A DNA stretch of 64,000 nt, from the NCBI GenBank assembly GCA_004551485.1, contig SBLD01000016.1, forward strand, positions 20,279 through 84,278, in the 5' to 3' direction. Both the position numbers and the translations under genes were made by a program. The stretch is from Billgrantia azerbaijanica. Lineage in GTDB: Bacteria > Pseudomonadota > Gammaproteobacteria > Pseudomonadales > Halomonadaceae. The notes under the pieces are model-generated. The model saw nothing but the letters and a program-made list of their open reading frames with translations. It did not search any database and was not told the origin of the DNA. Below, in pieces: positions 1 to 9,043 of this stretch (position 1 is its first letter; each line of letters starts with the position of its first letter).

Positions 1-259
1 GCTGGGCCTTGTCACACAGCACGATGACCGTATCGAAGTGCTGGCCGGCAAAATCGTCCAGCGGCTTGCTGGCCAGCCCCTCGGTGGCGATGCCCTGCTT
101 GTGCAGGGCCGCGAGCGTCAACTCGTGGGGGCGGTCCGGTTCGGCACCGGCGCTGAAGGCTTCGAAGCGATCATCGGCCAGGTGCCTGAGCAGGGCCTCG
201 CCCATCAGCGAGCGGGCCGAATTGGCATTGCACAGAAACAGGACGCGCTGGCGGGACAT
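1..259 (-). CDS. Low-molecular-weight phosphatase / arsenate reductase (ArsC, thioredoxin-type fold), 3' end cut by window
   Basis: The N-terminal 86 residues are visible; the gene runs off the left edge. Residues 5-17 read VLFLCNANSARSL, the CX5R(S) phosphate-binding loop of low-molecular-weight protein tyrosine phosphatases and LMW-type arsenate reductases. A later DTVIVLCDKA stretch fits the same family (the ArsC-like VITVCD motif). The start ATG at 259 has a GGAGAG-type ribosome site just upstream. It lies downstream of the pst operon on the same strand but behind a strong terminator, so it is probably transcribed separately. The window cannot tell arsenate reductase from tyrosine phosphatase, because the resolving cysteines lie beyond the edge. 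Confidence 0.75.
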   Translation of the reverse strand, partial: MSRQRVLFLCNANSARSLMGEALLRHLADDRFEAFSAGAEPDRPHELTLAALHKQGIATEGLASKPLDDFAGQHFDTVIVLCDKAQ

Positions 260-344
260 GGGACTCTCCTTTGAGGGCATGCCCGGAGGGTAACCGCCCA
301 ACATGACGTTAGGGTTGCAATCGAACATCACGAACCTGCGGCAC

Positions 345-380
345 AAAAAAACGCGGCGGCGGGCATCGCCCGCCGCCGCG
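345..380 (-). terminator. Rho-independent terminator of the pst operon
   Basis: A perfect 13-bp G+C stem (352-364 with 368-380, loop ATC) is followed on the minus strand by seven T residues (351 down to 345). It begins 20 bases past the pstB stop codon, so it ends the pst transcript before the ArsC-like gene. Confidence 0.9.
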
Positions 381-400
381 TAACGGCACAGGAACGCGCG

Positions 401-1252
401 TCAGCCGTAGCGGCCGGTGATGTAGTCCTCGGCCTTCTTGGTCGCCGGGCTCGAGAACATCATCTGGGTGTCGTTGTACTCGATGATCTCGCCGAGGTGG
501 AAGAAGGCCGTGTAGTCCGCCACCCGCGCCGCCTGCTGCATGTTGTGGGTGACGGTGATGATGGTGAACTGCTGCTTGAGCTTGTCCATCAGGTCCTCGA
601 TGGTCGCCGTGGAGATCGGATCCAGCGCCGAGGTGGGCTCGTCCATGAGGATGACGTCGGGCTGCACGGCGATGGCGCGGGCGATGCACAGGCGCTGCTG
701 CTGCCCGCCGGAGAGCGAGGTTCCCGGCTGGTGCAGCTTGTCCTTCACCTCCTCCCACAGGCCGGCGTCGCGCAGCGCCTTCTCGACCAGCTCGTCCTGC
801 TCCGGCTTGCGGCTCACCAGGTCGTGCATGCGCGGGGCGTAGGCGATGTTCTCGTAGATCGACTTGGGGAAGGGATTGGGTTTCTGGAACACCATCCCCA
901 CCCGGCGGCGCAGCGCCACCTCGTCCATCTTCGCGGCGTTGACGTCGCGGCCGTCCATCTCCACCCGCCCGCGGATCGTCACGCCGGGAATCAGGTCGTT
1001 CATGCGGTTCAGACAGCGCAGGAAGGTCGACTTGCCGCACCCGGACGGGCCGATCAGGGCCGTGACGTTCTTCTGAAAGATATCGATGTTGAGGCTCTTC
1101 AACGCCTGGGCCTCGCCGTACCAGAGATCGAGGTCGCGCACGCGGATGCTCAGGTCGTGGCAGGCCTGCTCGTTGCGGGTATAGGGCTGCCCGACCTCGG
1201 GCTCGGGCGGATTGACGACCGCAGTGGGAGTCGTGGTTTGCAGGGAGGTCAT
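401..1252 (-). CDS. pstB: Phosphate ABC transporter ATP-binding protein PstB
   Basis: ATPase of the high-affinity phosphate importer PstSCAB, on the cytoplasmic face of the inner membrane. The 283-residue protein has a Walker A loop (GPSGCGKST), the ABC signature LSGGQQQR, a Walker [13 protein letters not shown] and the switch histidine in VTHNMQQA. The ATG at 1252 is preferred over in-frame upstream codons because it follows the pstA stop by only 28 bases and begins shortly before family-level similarity. It carries a longer N-terminal tail (about 30 residues) than many PstB proteins. It is last in pstS-pstC-pstA-pstB. No phoU follows it, unlike the enteric operon. Confidence 0.96.
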   Translation of the reverse strand: MTSLQTTTPTAVVNPPEPEVGQPYTRNEQACHDLSIRVRDLDLWYGEAQALKSLNIDIFQKNVTALIGPSGCGKSTFLRCLNRMNDLIPGVTIRGRVEMDGRDVNAAKMDEVALRRRVGMVFQKPNPFPKSIYENIAYAPRMHDLVSRKPEQDELVEKALRDAGLWEEVKDKLHQPGTSLSGGQQQRLCIARAIAVQPDVILMDEPTSALDPISTATIEDLMDKLKQQFTIITVTHNMQQAARVADYTAFFHLGEIIEYNDTQMMFSSPATKKAEDYITGRYG

Positions 1253-1280
1253 GGAAGGGTCCTCTGTAACGGGCTGGCGC

Positions 1281-2447
1281 TTACCAGCGACGCTCGAATT
1301 TCTTGCGCAGGATGACGGCGCTGGCATTCAGGAAGATCAGGATCGACAGCAGCACCAGGATGCCACCGGCGGTCTTCTCCACGAAGGCCTTCTCGGGCTC
1401 GCCCGCCCAGGTGAAGACCTGCGCCGGCAACACCGTCGCCGCCTGGGTGAAGGAAGCGGAAACATCGGGAATGAAGGCCACCATGCCGACGATGATCAGC
1501 GGGGCGGTCTCGCCCATGGCCTGGGCCAGGCCGATGATCGAGCCGGTCATGATGCCGGGCATGGCCAGCGGCAGGACGTGGTCGCGCACCACCTGCCAGC
1601 GCGAGCAGCCGACCCCGAAGGCGGCGTGACGGATCGAGTCCGGCACGCTGCGCAGCGCCGTGCGCGTGGCGATGATGATCACCGGCAGGGTCATCAGGGC
1701 CAGCGTCATCCCGCCAACCAGCGGCGAGGAGCGCGGCACGCCGAAGAAGTTGATGAAGATCGCCAGGCCCAGCAGACCGAACAGGATCGAGGGGATCGCC
1801 GCCAGGTTGTTGATGTTGATCTCGATGATCTGGGTCAGGCGGTTGTCCGGGGCGAACTCCTCGAGATATACCGCCGTCATCACCCCGATGGGGAAGGCGA
1901 TGGCCAGGGTCACCAGCATGGTCAGCACGGTGCCCACGGCGGCGGAGAGGATGCCCGAGGCCTCGGGCATCTTGGAATCGCCGGTGGTGAAGAAGTTGGT
2001 ATTGAAGCGCAGCTCCACCCTGCCCTGCTCCACCAGCGCATCCACGGTGGCCTGCTGGGCCTCGCTGAGCTTGTGGCGGTGCCCCTTGAGGTACTGGTCC
2101 ACCTCGCTGTCGGCCAGCACCCAGCGGGTCTCGGTGGTGCCCAGCAGTTCGGGGTTCTCGCGCAGCTCGACCGGGATCAGCCGCTCGAAGGTGCGGCTGA
2201 CCAGGCGCGTGACCTCGGGTTCCAGCGCCGCCCGCCCCATCCGCTGGGCATCCTCGTTGTAGTCGATCGTCACGCGGATCTGCGCCTGCTGGAACGCCGG
2301 CAGCCCCTTGCTCAGCATGTCGGCGAAGAAGAGCACCAGGAACAGCCCGGCCAGCCCCAAGGCGCCCATGGAAATCCACTTCAGCCGGGCCGACTTGCGG
2401 TGGCGGCGTCTCAGCTGGGCGCTGATGTCGTCGAAGGATTGACTCAT
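1281..2447 (-). CDS. pstA: Phosphate ABC transporter permease PstA (long form)
   Basis: Inner-membrane permease subunit of PstSCAB. The 388-residue protein is about 90 residues longer than the classical PstA. After the first membrane segment (about residues 25-45) comes a soluble, probably periplasmic stretch of around 110 residues, and then the conserved permease core starting near [14 protein letters not shown]. The core contains the ABC permease EAA-type loop ([25 protein letters not shown]) that contacts PstB. The gene starts 18 bases after pstC. The insertion resembles the long PstA versions of marine and halophilic gammaproteobacteria; its role is unknown. Confidence 0.94.
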   Translation of the reverse strand: MSQSFDDISAQLRRRHRKSARLKWISMGALGLAGLFLVLFFADMLSKGLPAFQQAQIRVTIDYNEDAQRMGRAALEPEVTRLVSRTFERLIPVELRENPELLGTTETRWVLADSEVDQYLKGHRHKLSEAQQATVDALVEQGRVELRFNTNFFTTGDSKMPEASGILSAAVGTVLTMLVTLAIAFPIGVMTAVYLEEFAPDNRLTQIIEININNLAAIPSILFGLLGLAIFINFFGVPRSSPLVGGMTLALMTLPVIIIATRTALRSVPDSIRHAAFGVGCSRWQVVRDHVLPLAMPGIMTGSIIGLAQAMGETAPLIIVGMVAFIPDVSASFTQAATVLPAQVFTWAGEPEKAFVEKTAGGILVLLSILIFLNASAVILRKKFERRW

Positions 2448-2465
2448 CTCGGCGGTTCCTCGGCG

Positions 2466-3722
2466 TTACAGGTTGTTGACGCGATACTTTTCGCGGAAGC
2501 GGCGGATCATCAGCACCGACACCAGGTTGAGGCTCAAGGTCACGGCGAAGAGCACCAGGCCCAGGGCGAAGGCAGACAATGTCTCGGCGCTCTCGAACTC
2601 CAGGTCGCCGGTCAACGCAGCGACGATGCGCACCGTCACCGTGGTCATGTCCTCCAGCGGATTGGCGGTGAGGTTGGGCCGCATGCCCGCCGCCATCACC
2701 ACGATCATGGTCTCGCCCAGCGCCCGGGAGACCGCCAGCAGCGAGGCGGAGATGATGCCCGGCAGCGCCGCCGGCACGACCACGTCGCGGATGGTCTCGC
2801 CCTTGGTCATGCCCAGCGCCAACGATCCCTGGCGCATGCTGTCAGGCACCGAGTTGATCACGTCGTCGGAGAGCGACGAGATGAAGGGGATGATCATGAT
2901 GCCCATCACCACGCCGGGCGCCACGGCGTTGTTGAAGGAGGCATCCAGGCCGAAGAAGCCGGCCACGTCGACGATGATCGGTGCCACGGTGATGGCGGCG
3001 AAGAAGCCGTAGACCACGGTGGGGATACCCGCCAGCACTTCGAGGGTCGGCTTGGCCAGGGTGCGCACGCGCTGCGGGGCAAACTCGGCCATGTAGATCG
3101 CCGCCAGCAGGCCAACGGGAATCGCCACCAGCATGGCGATGGCGGTGATCATGAAGGTGCCGGCGAACAGCGGCACCGAACCGAACTGGGCGGCGCTCGC
3201 CCCCTCCTCGGCCCGTCCCGCCGCGGCCAGGAAGCTGGCGCCCGGGTTCCACACGGTGCCGGTGACGAACTCCCAGAAGCTGTGCATCTGGAAGAAGCGC
3301 AGCGCCTCGAAGACGATCGAGAAGAGGATGCCGAAGGTGGTGAAGATCGAGATCAGCGCCGCGGTGACGAGCACCCAGCGGATCACCCGCTCGATGGCCC
3401 GTCGCGCATGGAAGTCGGGCCGCACCTGCTGGACGCCCACCATCAGACCGGCGGCGGCCACCGCCAGGCTGGCTGCCAGCAGGTAGGGCACGGGAATCTC
3501 GGCACCCAGCAACAGCATGAGGAAGGCCCCCGCCGCCCCCACCAGCAGCGCTGGTCCGGCCGTGGCCAGTGCGGTGAACCAGGCGTACTGATCGGGCTGG
3601 GCATGCATGGCAATGCCCGCGGCACGCACCCGCGCGGCCTTGGCCCGCCCCAGGAAGAAGGCCACCAGCCCCAGCACCAGCAGGGCGCCGCTGAACAGGG
3701 CAAGGAGTTGGTTGGTCTGCAT
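2466..3722 (-). CDS. pstC: Phosphate ABC transporter permease PstC (long form)
   Basis: Second inner-membrane permease of the phosphate importer. The 418-residue protein has extra hydrophobic segments at the N terminus (about residues 5-25 and 50-95) before the usual core, which begins with the segment around VLVTAALISIFTTFGILFSI. The coupling loop (ALGMTKGETIRDVVVPAALPGI) lies near residue 310. Classical PstC is about 320 residues, so both permeases of this operon are the enlarged type. It lies 105 bases downstream of pstS on the same strand and is co-transcribed with pstA and pstB. Confidence 0.93.
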   Translation of the reverse strand: MQTNQLLALFSGALLVLGLVAFFLGRAKAARVRAAGIAMHAQPDQYAWFTALATAGPALLVGAAGAFLMLLLGAEIPVPYLLAASLAVAAAGLMVGVQQVRPDFHARRAIERVIRWVLVTAALISIFTTFGILFSIVFEALRFFQMHSFWEFVTGTVWNPGASFLAAAGRAEEGASAAQFGSVPLFAGTFMITAIAMLVAIPVGLLAAIYMAEFAPQRVRTLAKPTLEVLAGIPTVVYGFFAAITVAPIIVDVAGFFGLDASFNNAVAPGVVMGIMIIPFISSLSDDVINSVPDSMRQGSLALGMTKGETIRDVVVPAALPGIISASLLAVSRALGETMIVVMAAGMRPNLTANPLEDMTTVTVRIVAALTGDLEFESAETLSAFALGLVLFAVTLSLNLVSVLMIRRFREKYRVNNL

Positions 3723-3827
3723 CGCTCTCTCTCGGTGTCGGTCGGCGGCAGGCAGAACTGCCGGAACGTGCGACGGCCGACAACCCGTGGCTGCCGGCCG
3801 GCTCAGGCATTCCTGCCCGTTCTGGCG

Positions 3828-4856
3828 TTACTTGAGGTCGGCTACCGTGAGCTGGTCGCGCGCCTCGACCTTCTGGCGAGCCATCTCGCGCTCGGCCTCG
3901 GGCAGCGGGATCAGGCCGATGTCGGTCAGGTAGCCGCCTTCACCGATCATGGCTTCGGAGACGAACATGTCAACATAGTCATAGAGCGGCGGCACGTCGT
4001 CGGCGTGCTGGTTCTTCACGTAGAAGAAGAGCGAACGCGCGACCGGGTAATCGCCGGCGCTGATCGACTCGGAGGTCGGTTCGACACCGTCGATGCTGGA
4101 GGCGATGAGCGCATCGGGGTTCTCGACCAGGAAGGAATAACCGAAGATGCCGAAGGCGTCGGTGTCCTCGGTGAGGCGCTGCACGATCAGGTTGTCGTTC
4201 TCGCCGGCGTCGATGTAGGCGCCATCGGCGCGCACCTCGGTGTAGCCCTCGCCGCCGTAGGCTTCCAGCTCCTCGGAGGCGGCTTCCATCACCAGCTCCT
4301 CGAAGGCATCGCGGGTGCCGGAGGTGCTGGGCGGACCGTAGATGGAGATCTCGCGGTCCGGCAGGGCGGCGTCGATGTCGCTCCAGTTGGTGTAGGGGTT
4401 GTCGACCAGCTCGCCGTCCACCGGCACCTGGGCGGCGACGGCCAGGAACAGCTGCTCGAGGGTGAGCTCCATGGCCTCGTTCTGGCTGGACTGGGCGAAG
4501 ACGATGCCGTCGGAGCCGATCTTGACCTCGGTGACGTCGGTCACGCCGTTCTCCTGACAGCGCTCGATCTCGGAGGCCTTGATGCGGCGCGAGGCGTTGG
4601 TGATGTCCGGGGTACCCTCGCCCACGCCGTTGCAGAACAGCCGCAGGCCGCCGCCGGAACCGGTGGACTCGATGACCGGGGTCGGGTACTCGGTCACGGC
4701 GCCGAATTCCTCGGTCACGTAGCTGGCAAACGGGTAGACGGTGCTGGAGCCGACGATGCGAATCTGGTCGCGAGCCTGGGCGACGCCGGCCACGCCCATC
4801 ACGGCAGCGGCAACGACGGTCGTCTTGAAGGCACGGGACTTGAGGATGCGGTTCAT
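3828..4856 (-). CDS. pstS: Periplasmic phosphate-binding protein PstS
   Basis: Solute-binding component that delivers phosphate to PstCA. The 342-residue protein has a signal peptide ending at AQA (about residue 26). Phosphate-binding loops are visible: IVGSSTVYPF after the mature N terminus, STGSGGG, and PSTSGTRDAF in the second domain. The ATG at 4856 is chosen because AGGAG lies eight bases upstream; a GTG three codons earlier is possible. The sequence is acidic, as expected for a periplasmic protein of a salt-tolerant bacterium. The gene leads the operon and is preceded by a Pho box. Confidence 0.95.
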   Translation of the reverse strand: MNRILKSRAFKTTVVAAAVMGVAGVAQARDQIRIVGSSTVYPFASYVTEEFGAVTEYPTPVIESTGSGGGLRLFCNGVGEGTPDITNASRRIKASEIERCQENGVTDVTEVKIGSDGIVFAQSSQNEAMELTLEQLFLAVAAQVPVDGELVDNPYTNWSDIDAALPDREISIYGPPSTSGTRDAFEELVMEAASEELEAYGGEGYTEVRADGAYIDAGENDNLIVQRLTEDTDAFGIFGYSFLVENPDALIASSIDGVEPTSESISAGDYPVARSLFFYVKNQHADDVPPLYDYVDMFVSEAMIGEGGYLTDIGLIPLPEAEREMARQKVEARDQLTVADLK

Positions 4857-4917
4857 GCGGGTCACTCCTGTCGATGAGAGGTTTCATCCTGCGCACGGCA
4901 TACGTTGCCGCAGCCAG

Positions 4918-4935
4918 ATGACAGCTTCGTGACAG
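4918..4935 (-). promoter_or_regulatory. Pho box (PhoB operator) upstream of pstS
   Basis: Read on the minus strand the site is CTGTCACGAAGCTGTCAT: two CTGTCA heptamer halves separated by four bases, matching the PhoB consensus almost exactly. It sits 62 bases upstream of the pstS start. A TATGCC hexamer about 15 bases downstream could be the -10. It implies induction of pstSCAB by phosphate limitation through PhoR-PhoB, which are not in this window. Confidence 0.88.
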
Positions 4936-4946
4936 GCGTGAAAAAT

Positions 4947-6122
4947 TCAGCGCGTACCGGCAAGCCGGCGCAGCGCCAGGTTGCCGAGCAGCGAGACGAC
5001 CAACATGGTCGCCACCATCGGCCAGGCACTCTCGATCTCGAACGCCCCCACCATGAAGCCGGCAAGCGCCCCGCTGGAGAACTGGATGCCACCCAGCAGC
5101 GCCGTGGCCGTAGCGCTGATGTGGCTGAAGTGCTCGAGCAGCGACGAGATGGCATTGGGCGTGATCAGGCCGATCATCCCGGTGAAGAGCATCACCAGCG
5201 GCACTACGGTGACCAGCGAGGCCAGCCCCACGGCCACCACCGCCGTCAGGCCCAGCGCCGCCACCAGCTGCACGGCCAGGCCCAGGCGGAGATTCTGCTG
5301 GGGCGTTCGCCGTCGCAACAGATGAATGTTGACCCGGTTGGAACCGGCGATGACCACCACGTTGACGCCAAACACCACGGGGTAGAGCGCCGGACTCAGG
5401 CCGAAGTGCTCGATGTAGAGGAACGGCGAGGCGGTGACGAAGGCGAACAGCCCCGCGAAGGAGGCGGCCACGGCGCACACGTAGCCCATCCCCTCGCGGT
5501 GGGTGAGCACGCTTGCGTAGTTGGCCAGCACCTGACGAAAGGAGGCGACGGGCTGGCCGGGCGCGCGCGTCTCCGGCAGCCGGGTGCCCATCAGCCACAG
5601 CAGGAAGGCCGCGTAGCCGGCCAGGAAGACGAAGATCAACCACCAATCGGCGAGGTAGAGCAGCCCGCTGCCCACCGCCGGCGCCACCAGCGGGGCCAGC
5701 ATCAGGATCATCGCCATGGTGGACATCACCCGCGCCGCCTCGCGGCCGCTGAAGCAGTCGCGCACGATGGCCGCCGAATTGACCACGCAGGCCCCGCCGC
5801 CGAGCGCCTGCAGGAAGCGCCAGGTCAGCAGTGCGCCCAGCGAGTCGACGGCCGTGATCGCCAGGCTCGCCAGCAGAAAGGCGACGAGCCCCGAGAGCAG
5901 CACCGGCTTGCGTCCCAGGCGGTCGGAAAGCGGCCCGAAGAGCAGTTGGCCGAGCGCAAAGCCGATGAGGAAAGCGCTGATCGACAGCTCGGTATGGTGG
6001 ATGCTCGCCCCCACCGTTGCCGCCAGCGCCGGCATTGCCGGCAGGTAGGCATCGATGGCGAACGGCGCCAACGCCGTGTTGGCCGCCACCAGCAGGGCGA
6101 CGCGTCGCGGATCGAGGCTCAC
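4947..6122 (-). CDS. Bcr/CflA-family multidrug efflux MFS transporter
   Basis: Proton-driven drug exporter of the major facilitator superfamily (DHA1, Bcr/CflA group) with about twelve hydrophobic segments over 391 residues. The family marker DAYLPAMPALAATVGAS sits in the first helix region, the loop 2-3 motif GPLSDRLGRKP follows, and motif-C-like glycines appear in LAPLVAPAVGSGLLYL. I prefer the GTG at 6122, which has AAGGAGG upstream. An ATG at 6188 would add a 22-residue Gly/Pro/Arg-rich leader without a ribosome site. The substrate cannot be predicted. It is divergent from tal and ends just before the pstS promoter. Confidence 0.88.
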   Translation of the reverse strand: MSLDPRRVALLVAANTALAPFAIDAYLPAMPALAATVGASIHHTELSISAFLIGFALGQLLFGPLSDRLGRKPVLLSGLVAFLLASLAITAVDSLGALLTWRFLQALGGGACVVNSAAIVRDCFSGREAARVMSTMAMILMLAPLVAPAVGSGLLYLADWWLIFVFLAGYAAFLLWLMGTRLPETRAPGQPVASFRQVLANYASVLTHREGMGYVCAVAASFAGLFAFVTASPFLYIEHFGLSPALYPVVFGVNVVVIAGSNRVNIHLLRRRTPQQNLRLGLAVQLVAALGLTAVVAVGLASLVTVVPLVMLFTGMIGLITPNAISSLLEHFSHISATATALLGGIQFSSGALAGFMVGAFEIESAWPMVATMLVVSLLGNLALRRLAGTR

Positions 6123-6241
6123 GGGCCCTCCCCCTCCTTGTGGATGGCCCCGCCGCGCGGGCGGCCCGGCAGGCACGGGGTCCGACATGTCGATAGGCCG
6201 CTAATGATAGCCGCTTTCGTCCCGACTGTCGCGGCGGCGGC

Positions 6242-6270
6242 TGTTGCCCCGCCGAGCCGCTTGGTAAAGT
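6242..6270 (+). promoter_or_regulatory. Possible sigma-70 promoter of tal
   Basis: TGTTGC at 6242-6247 and TAAAGT at 6265-6270 are separated by 17 bases and end 30 bases before the tal start. The -35 match is weak, so this is a tentative call. Confidence 0.35.
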
Positions 6271-6300
6271 GACGGCCTGTCCCCTTGCATGGAGTTCCTC

Positions 6301-7242
6301 ATGGCCAGAGACCTGCTATCCCAACTCAAGGCGATGACCACCGTGGTGGCCGACACCGGCGACCTGGAGGCCATCCGGCGCTTCATGCCCCACGATGCCA
6401 CCACCAACCCCTCGCTGATCCTGCAGGCCGCCCAGAAGGAGGAGCGCCGCGCGCGCCTGGCCACGCTCGCCCGGCAGTGCACCGACATCGACGATGCGCT
6501 GGATGCGGTGGCCGTGGAGATCGGCAGCGAGGTGAGCGAGCTGATTCCCGGTTACGTCTCCACCGAGGTAAGCGCACGCCTCTCGTTCGACACCGATGCC
6601 ACCCTGGCCCGCGCCCGTTCGCTGATCGAGCGCTACGCCCGCCATGGCGTCGGCCCGGAGCGCATCCTGATCAAGGTCGCCGCCACCTGGGAGGGCATCC
6701 GCGCCGCCCGGCAGCTGGAGCGCGAAGGCATCCGCACCAACCTGACGCTGCTGTTCAGTTTCACCCAGGCCCAGGCCTGCGCGGACGCCGGCGTGACGCT
6801 GGTCTCGCCCTTCGTCGGCCGCATCCTCGACTGGCACAAGGCGCACTCGCCCGAGGCCGACTTCAGCGGTGACAAGGACCCCGGCGTGCAGTCGGTCAAG
6901 CGCATCTACGAGCACTTCAAGGGTCACGGCTACCGCACCGTGGTGATGGGGGCGAGCTTCCGCAACGTCGGCGAAATCCTGGCCCTTGCCGGCTGCGACC
7001 GGCTGACCATCTCCCCGGCCCTGCTCGGCGAGCTGGCGGACACCCAAGGGGAACTCGAGCGGCGGCTGACCACCGCCGATGCCGAGACCTCACCGCCCGA
7101 ACCGTTGGACGAGGCGGAATTCCGCTGGGCACTGAACGAGGACGCCATGGCCACCGAGAAGCTCGCCGAAGGCATCCGCAAGTTCACCGCCGACCAGCGC
7201 AAGCTGGAGACCCTGCTGGGCGAACTGCGCCAGGGGACCTAG
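6301..7242 (+). CDS. tal: Transaldolase (TalB type)
   Basis: Pentose phosphate pathway enzyme moving a dihydroxyacetone unit from sedoheptulose 7-phosphate to glyceraldehyde 3-phosphate in the cytoplasm. The 313-residue length matches TalB. The N-terminal DATTNPSL motif is diagnostic. The Schiff-base lysine lies in [16 protein letters not shown] (near residue 127). ATG 6301 is chosen over the upstream in-frame ATG at 6289 because GGAG lies six bases before it. It is convergent with the rssC-like gene; a hairpin separates them. The neighbourhood tal-rssC-rssB-mlaA resembles the arrangement I recall from Pseudomonas. Confidence 0.95.
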   Translation: MARDLLSQLKAMTTVVADTGDLEAIRRFMPHDATTNPSLILQAAQKEERRARLATLARQCTDIDDALDAVAVEIGSEVSELIPGYVSTEVSARLSFDTDATLARARSLIERYARHGVGPERILIKVAATWEGIRAARQLEREGIRTNLTLLFSFTQAQACADAGVTLVSPFVGRILDWHKAHSPEADFSGDKDPGVQSVKRIYEHFKGHGYRTVVMGASFRNVGEILALAGCDRLTISPALLGELADTQGELERRLTTADAETSPPEPLDEAEFRWALNEDAMATEKLAEGIRKFTADQRKLETLLGELRQGT

Positions 7243-7268
7243 GCGCCGCTGGCCGCGACGCGATCACA

Positions 7269-7301
7269 CGACAAGGGCGCCCAGCGGCGCCCTTGTCGTT
7301 T
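7269..7301 (+). terminator. Terminator between tal and the rssC-like gene
   Basis: A perfect 13-bp stem (7269-7281 with 7286-7298, loop CAGC) is followed by TTT. It sits 27 bases past the tal stop and could also slow transcription arriving from the minus strand. Confidence 0.75.
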
Positions 7302-7334
7302 CCGATCGTGGCTTACCGGTGATACGCCGCTGCC

Positions 7335-7841
7335 TCAGTGGTGGTGCGCGGCCTCCTGGGCCTCGAGCATCTCGACCAGCGGCTGGAATTCCTCGCGGTT
7401 GTGCTCGTTCATGCGCATGAGGATGCGGTGCGCCTCGAGGATCCGCTGTCGGGTTGCCTCCAGGTCCGCCGGGATCTCGGGCAGGTCACACAGCTCACAC
7501 ACCTCGGTGATGGGCGCCTCCACCATGGTGAAGAACTGGGCGAAGCCCATCACCTCGAGCATGCGCAGCACGTCGGGGTTGTCCACCACGATGGTCGGCT
7601 TGTAATCGATCTTGTCCTGGACGGCCATGGCCACCTTGGCCAGGAAGCCCAGGGCCGTGGAGTCCACGTTGGTGGCCTCGCGCAGATCGATGATCAGCGT
7701 CCTCAGCCCCGGCGTTTCCGCCAGCTGCTGAGCCTGGCTGTCCAGGGTCGCACACAGGGTCAATCGCACGTCGCCGCACAGCTTGAGTACGAAGACACCG
7801 GAGTCGAACGCCGCCTTGACGCGGCCCTCATTGGTGATCAT
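7335..7841 (-). CDS. rssC: STAS-domain anti-sigma factor antagonist (RssC-like)
   Basis: Predicted anti-anti-sigma switch protein of 168 residues. Residues about 10-100 form a STAS domain, with the phosphorylatable serine in NVDSTALGFL (Ser61), the equivalent of the SpoIIAA switch serine. Beyond the STAS fold is a C-terminal extension of about 65 residues rich in Glu and His, ending in three histidines. The ATG at 7841 overlaps the end of the upstream phosphatase gene by 14 bases, so the two are translationally coupled. The PP2C partner probably dephosphorylates Ser61. Which sigma or anti-sigma factor it binds is not visible here; in Pseudomonas the analogous pair acts on RpoS stability. The symbol is by synteny and family. 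Confidence 0.8.
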   Translation of the reverse strand: MITNEGRVKAAFDSGVFVLKLCGDVRLTLCATLDSQAQQLAETPGLRTLIIDLREATNVDSTALGFLAKVAMAVQDKIDYKPTIVVDNPDVLRMLEVMGFAQFFTMVEAPITEVCELCDLPEIPADLEATRQRILEAHRILMRMNEHNREEFQPLVEMLEAQEAAHHH

Positions 7842-9033
7842 CGGCAAATCCGCTCAACAACATGATCGTCAGGTCATCCGGCAGTTCTGCGCCCTCATAC
7901 TTCCCTTCGACATCGCCGTCCGGGGAAGGATTCAAGGCCAGGCTGTCACGTAGCTGCTCCAGGGTCGTACAGGTCATCACGCGTCGCTCCAGTTCCTGGA
8001 GCCGCACGTCGAGCGTCTCGCCCGGCAGGCACTCCAGCACCCCATCCGAACACAACCATAGCCTGAAGTGCGCGGGTAACCCATACCTCAAACGTGGATA
8101 CTCCACATTGGGAAAGAGCCCCACCGGCATGCCCTCGCCGGGCAGCTCGACCACCTCGCCGTCGGCCACCAGCAGCGGCTTGGGGAGCTGGGCGCCGAGC
8201 GAATAGTGCAGAGTGTGATCGCGATGGTCAATGACCCCGACGAACAGCGTGGCGTGCTTGCCGATGCCGGTATCCAGCATCTCGCGGTTGAGACCGGCCA
8301 GCCAGCGCGACGGCAGCGACTCGGGATCATGACCGTCCCACTCGGCCAGCCAGCGGTTGCACAGCGACTTGAGCAGCACCGTGACGAAGGCCGACGAGGC
8401 CCCGTGCCCCGAGACATCGGCGAAGTAGAACAGCGAGAAGCGATCGTCGAAGCGCTGGAAATCGAGGAAGTCGCCCGACAGGTAGAGCGAGGGGGCCAGC
8501 CAGTAGTCGCAGGTCACCCCGCCCAGCGTCTGGTCGTGGGGCGGCAACAGCTTGCGCTGGATCTGTCCCCCCGCCTGCTGGTCGAGGCGCAGCAGCGCCA
8601 GGTGGGTCTCCAGGCTCTCGTTGAGCTCTTCCAGGTGCGCGTTGAGCTCGGCCAGCCGCTCGCGGTCGTGGGCCCGCTCCTCCTCCAGCCGGTGCAGCTC
8701 GATCGCCTTGCGGATCATGCGCCGCAGCAGTTGACCATGGCGCAGTGGCTCGACCACGTAGTCCACCAGCCCCACGTCCACCGCCGTGAGCAGGTCGGCA
8801 TCCAGCCGCGAGTCGCTGACCACCAGGGTGGGCAGCCGCTCGTTGAGGCTCGCCCACTCCAGGCTCGGTACGGCACGCGCATGGACCACCACCAGAGAGG
8901 TTTCCGGCGGCAGGTCCTCCAGCGTCTCGGCGGCCATCACCGCCAGCCCGTCGCGGGCGATGATCTCGGCCAGGGCGTCACGATAGTCGCCGGGCTCGTC
9001 GAGTACGCCAATCAACGGCTTGGGTGCGTCCAT
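7828..9033 (-). CDS. rssB: RssB-like response regulator with PP2C-type phosphatase output and degenerate receiver
   Basis: The 401-residue protein has a receiver-like domain (1-115), a coiled coil (about 115-160) and a SpoIIE/RsbU-type PP2C serine phosphatase domain (about 170-395). Phosphatase metal ligands are present: GDFLD (187-191), ADVSGHG (205-211), CSDGVLE and the final DDLTIML. The receiver lacks its usual chemistry: the phospho-acceptor position is near His51 in LVVVHARAV, and the conserved Lys of the KP motif is Glu95 (VVEPL). It should therefore not be controlled by classical Asp phosphorylation. ATG 9033 is chosen for its GAGG site; the codon overlaps the end of mlaA. The likely substrate is the phosphorylated STAS protein encoded next. 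Confidence 0.85.
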   Translation of the reverse strand: MDAPKPLIGVLDEPGDYRDALAEIIARDGLAVMAAETLEDLPPETSLVVVHARAVPSLEWASLNERLPTLVVSDSRLDADLLTAVDVGLVDYVVEPLRHGQLLRRMIRKAIELHRLEEERAHDRERLAELNAHLEELNESLETHLALLRLDQQAGGQIQRKLLPPHDQTLGGVTCDYWLAPSLYLSGDFLDFQRFDDRFSLFYFADVSGHGASSAFVTVLLKSLCNRWLAEWDGHDPESLPSRWLAGLNREMLDTGIGKHATLFVGVIDHRDHTLHYSLGAQLPKPLLVADGEVVELPGEGMPVGLFPNVEYPRLRYGLPAHFRLWLCSDGVLECLPGETLDVRLQELERRVMTCTTLEQLRDSLALNPSPDGDVEGKYEGAELPDDLTIMLLSGFADDHQ

Positions 9034-9043
9034 GGGCTGTGCC

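Noticed and set aside
1212-4877. A 1221-codon open frame on the plus strand over the pst operon
   Set aside because: It is antisense to pstB, pstA, pstC and pstS, is His/Gln/Arg-rich, and reflects high third-position G+C. It has no family features.
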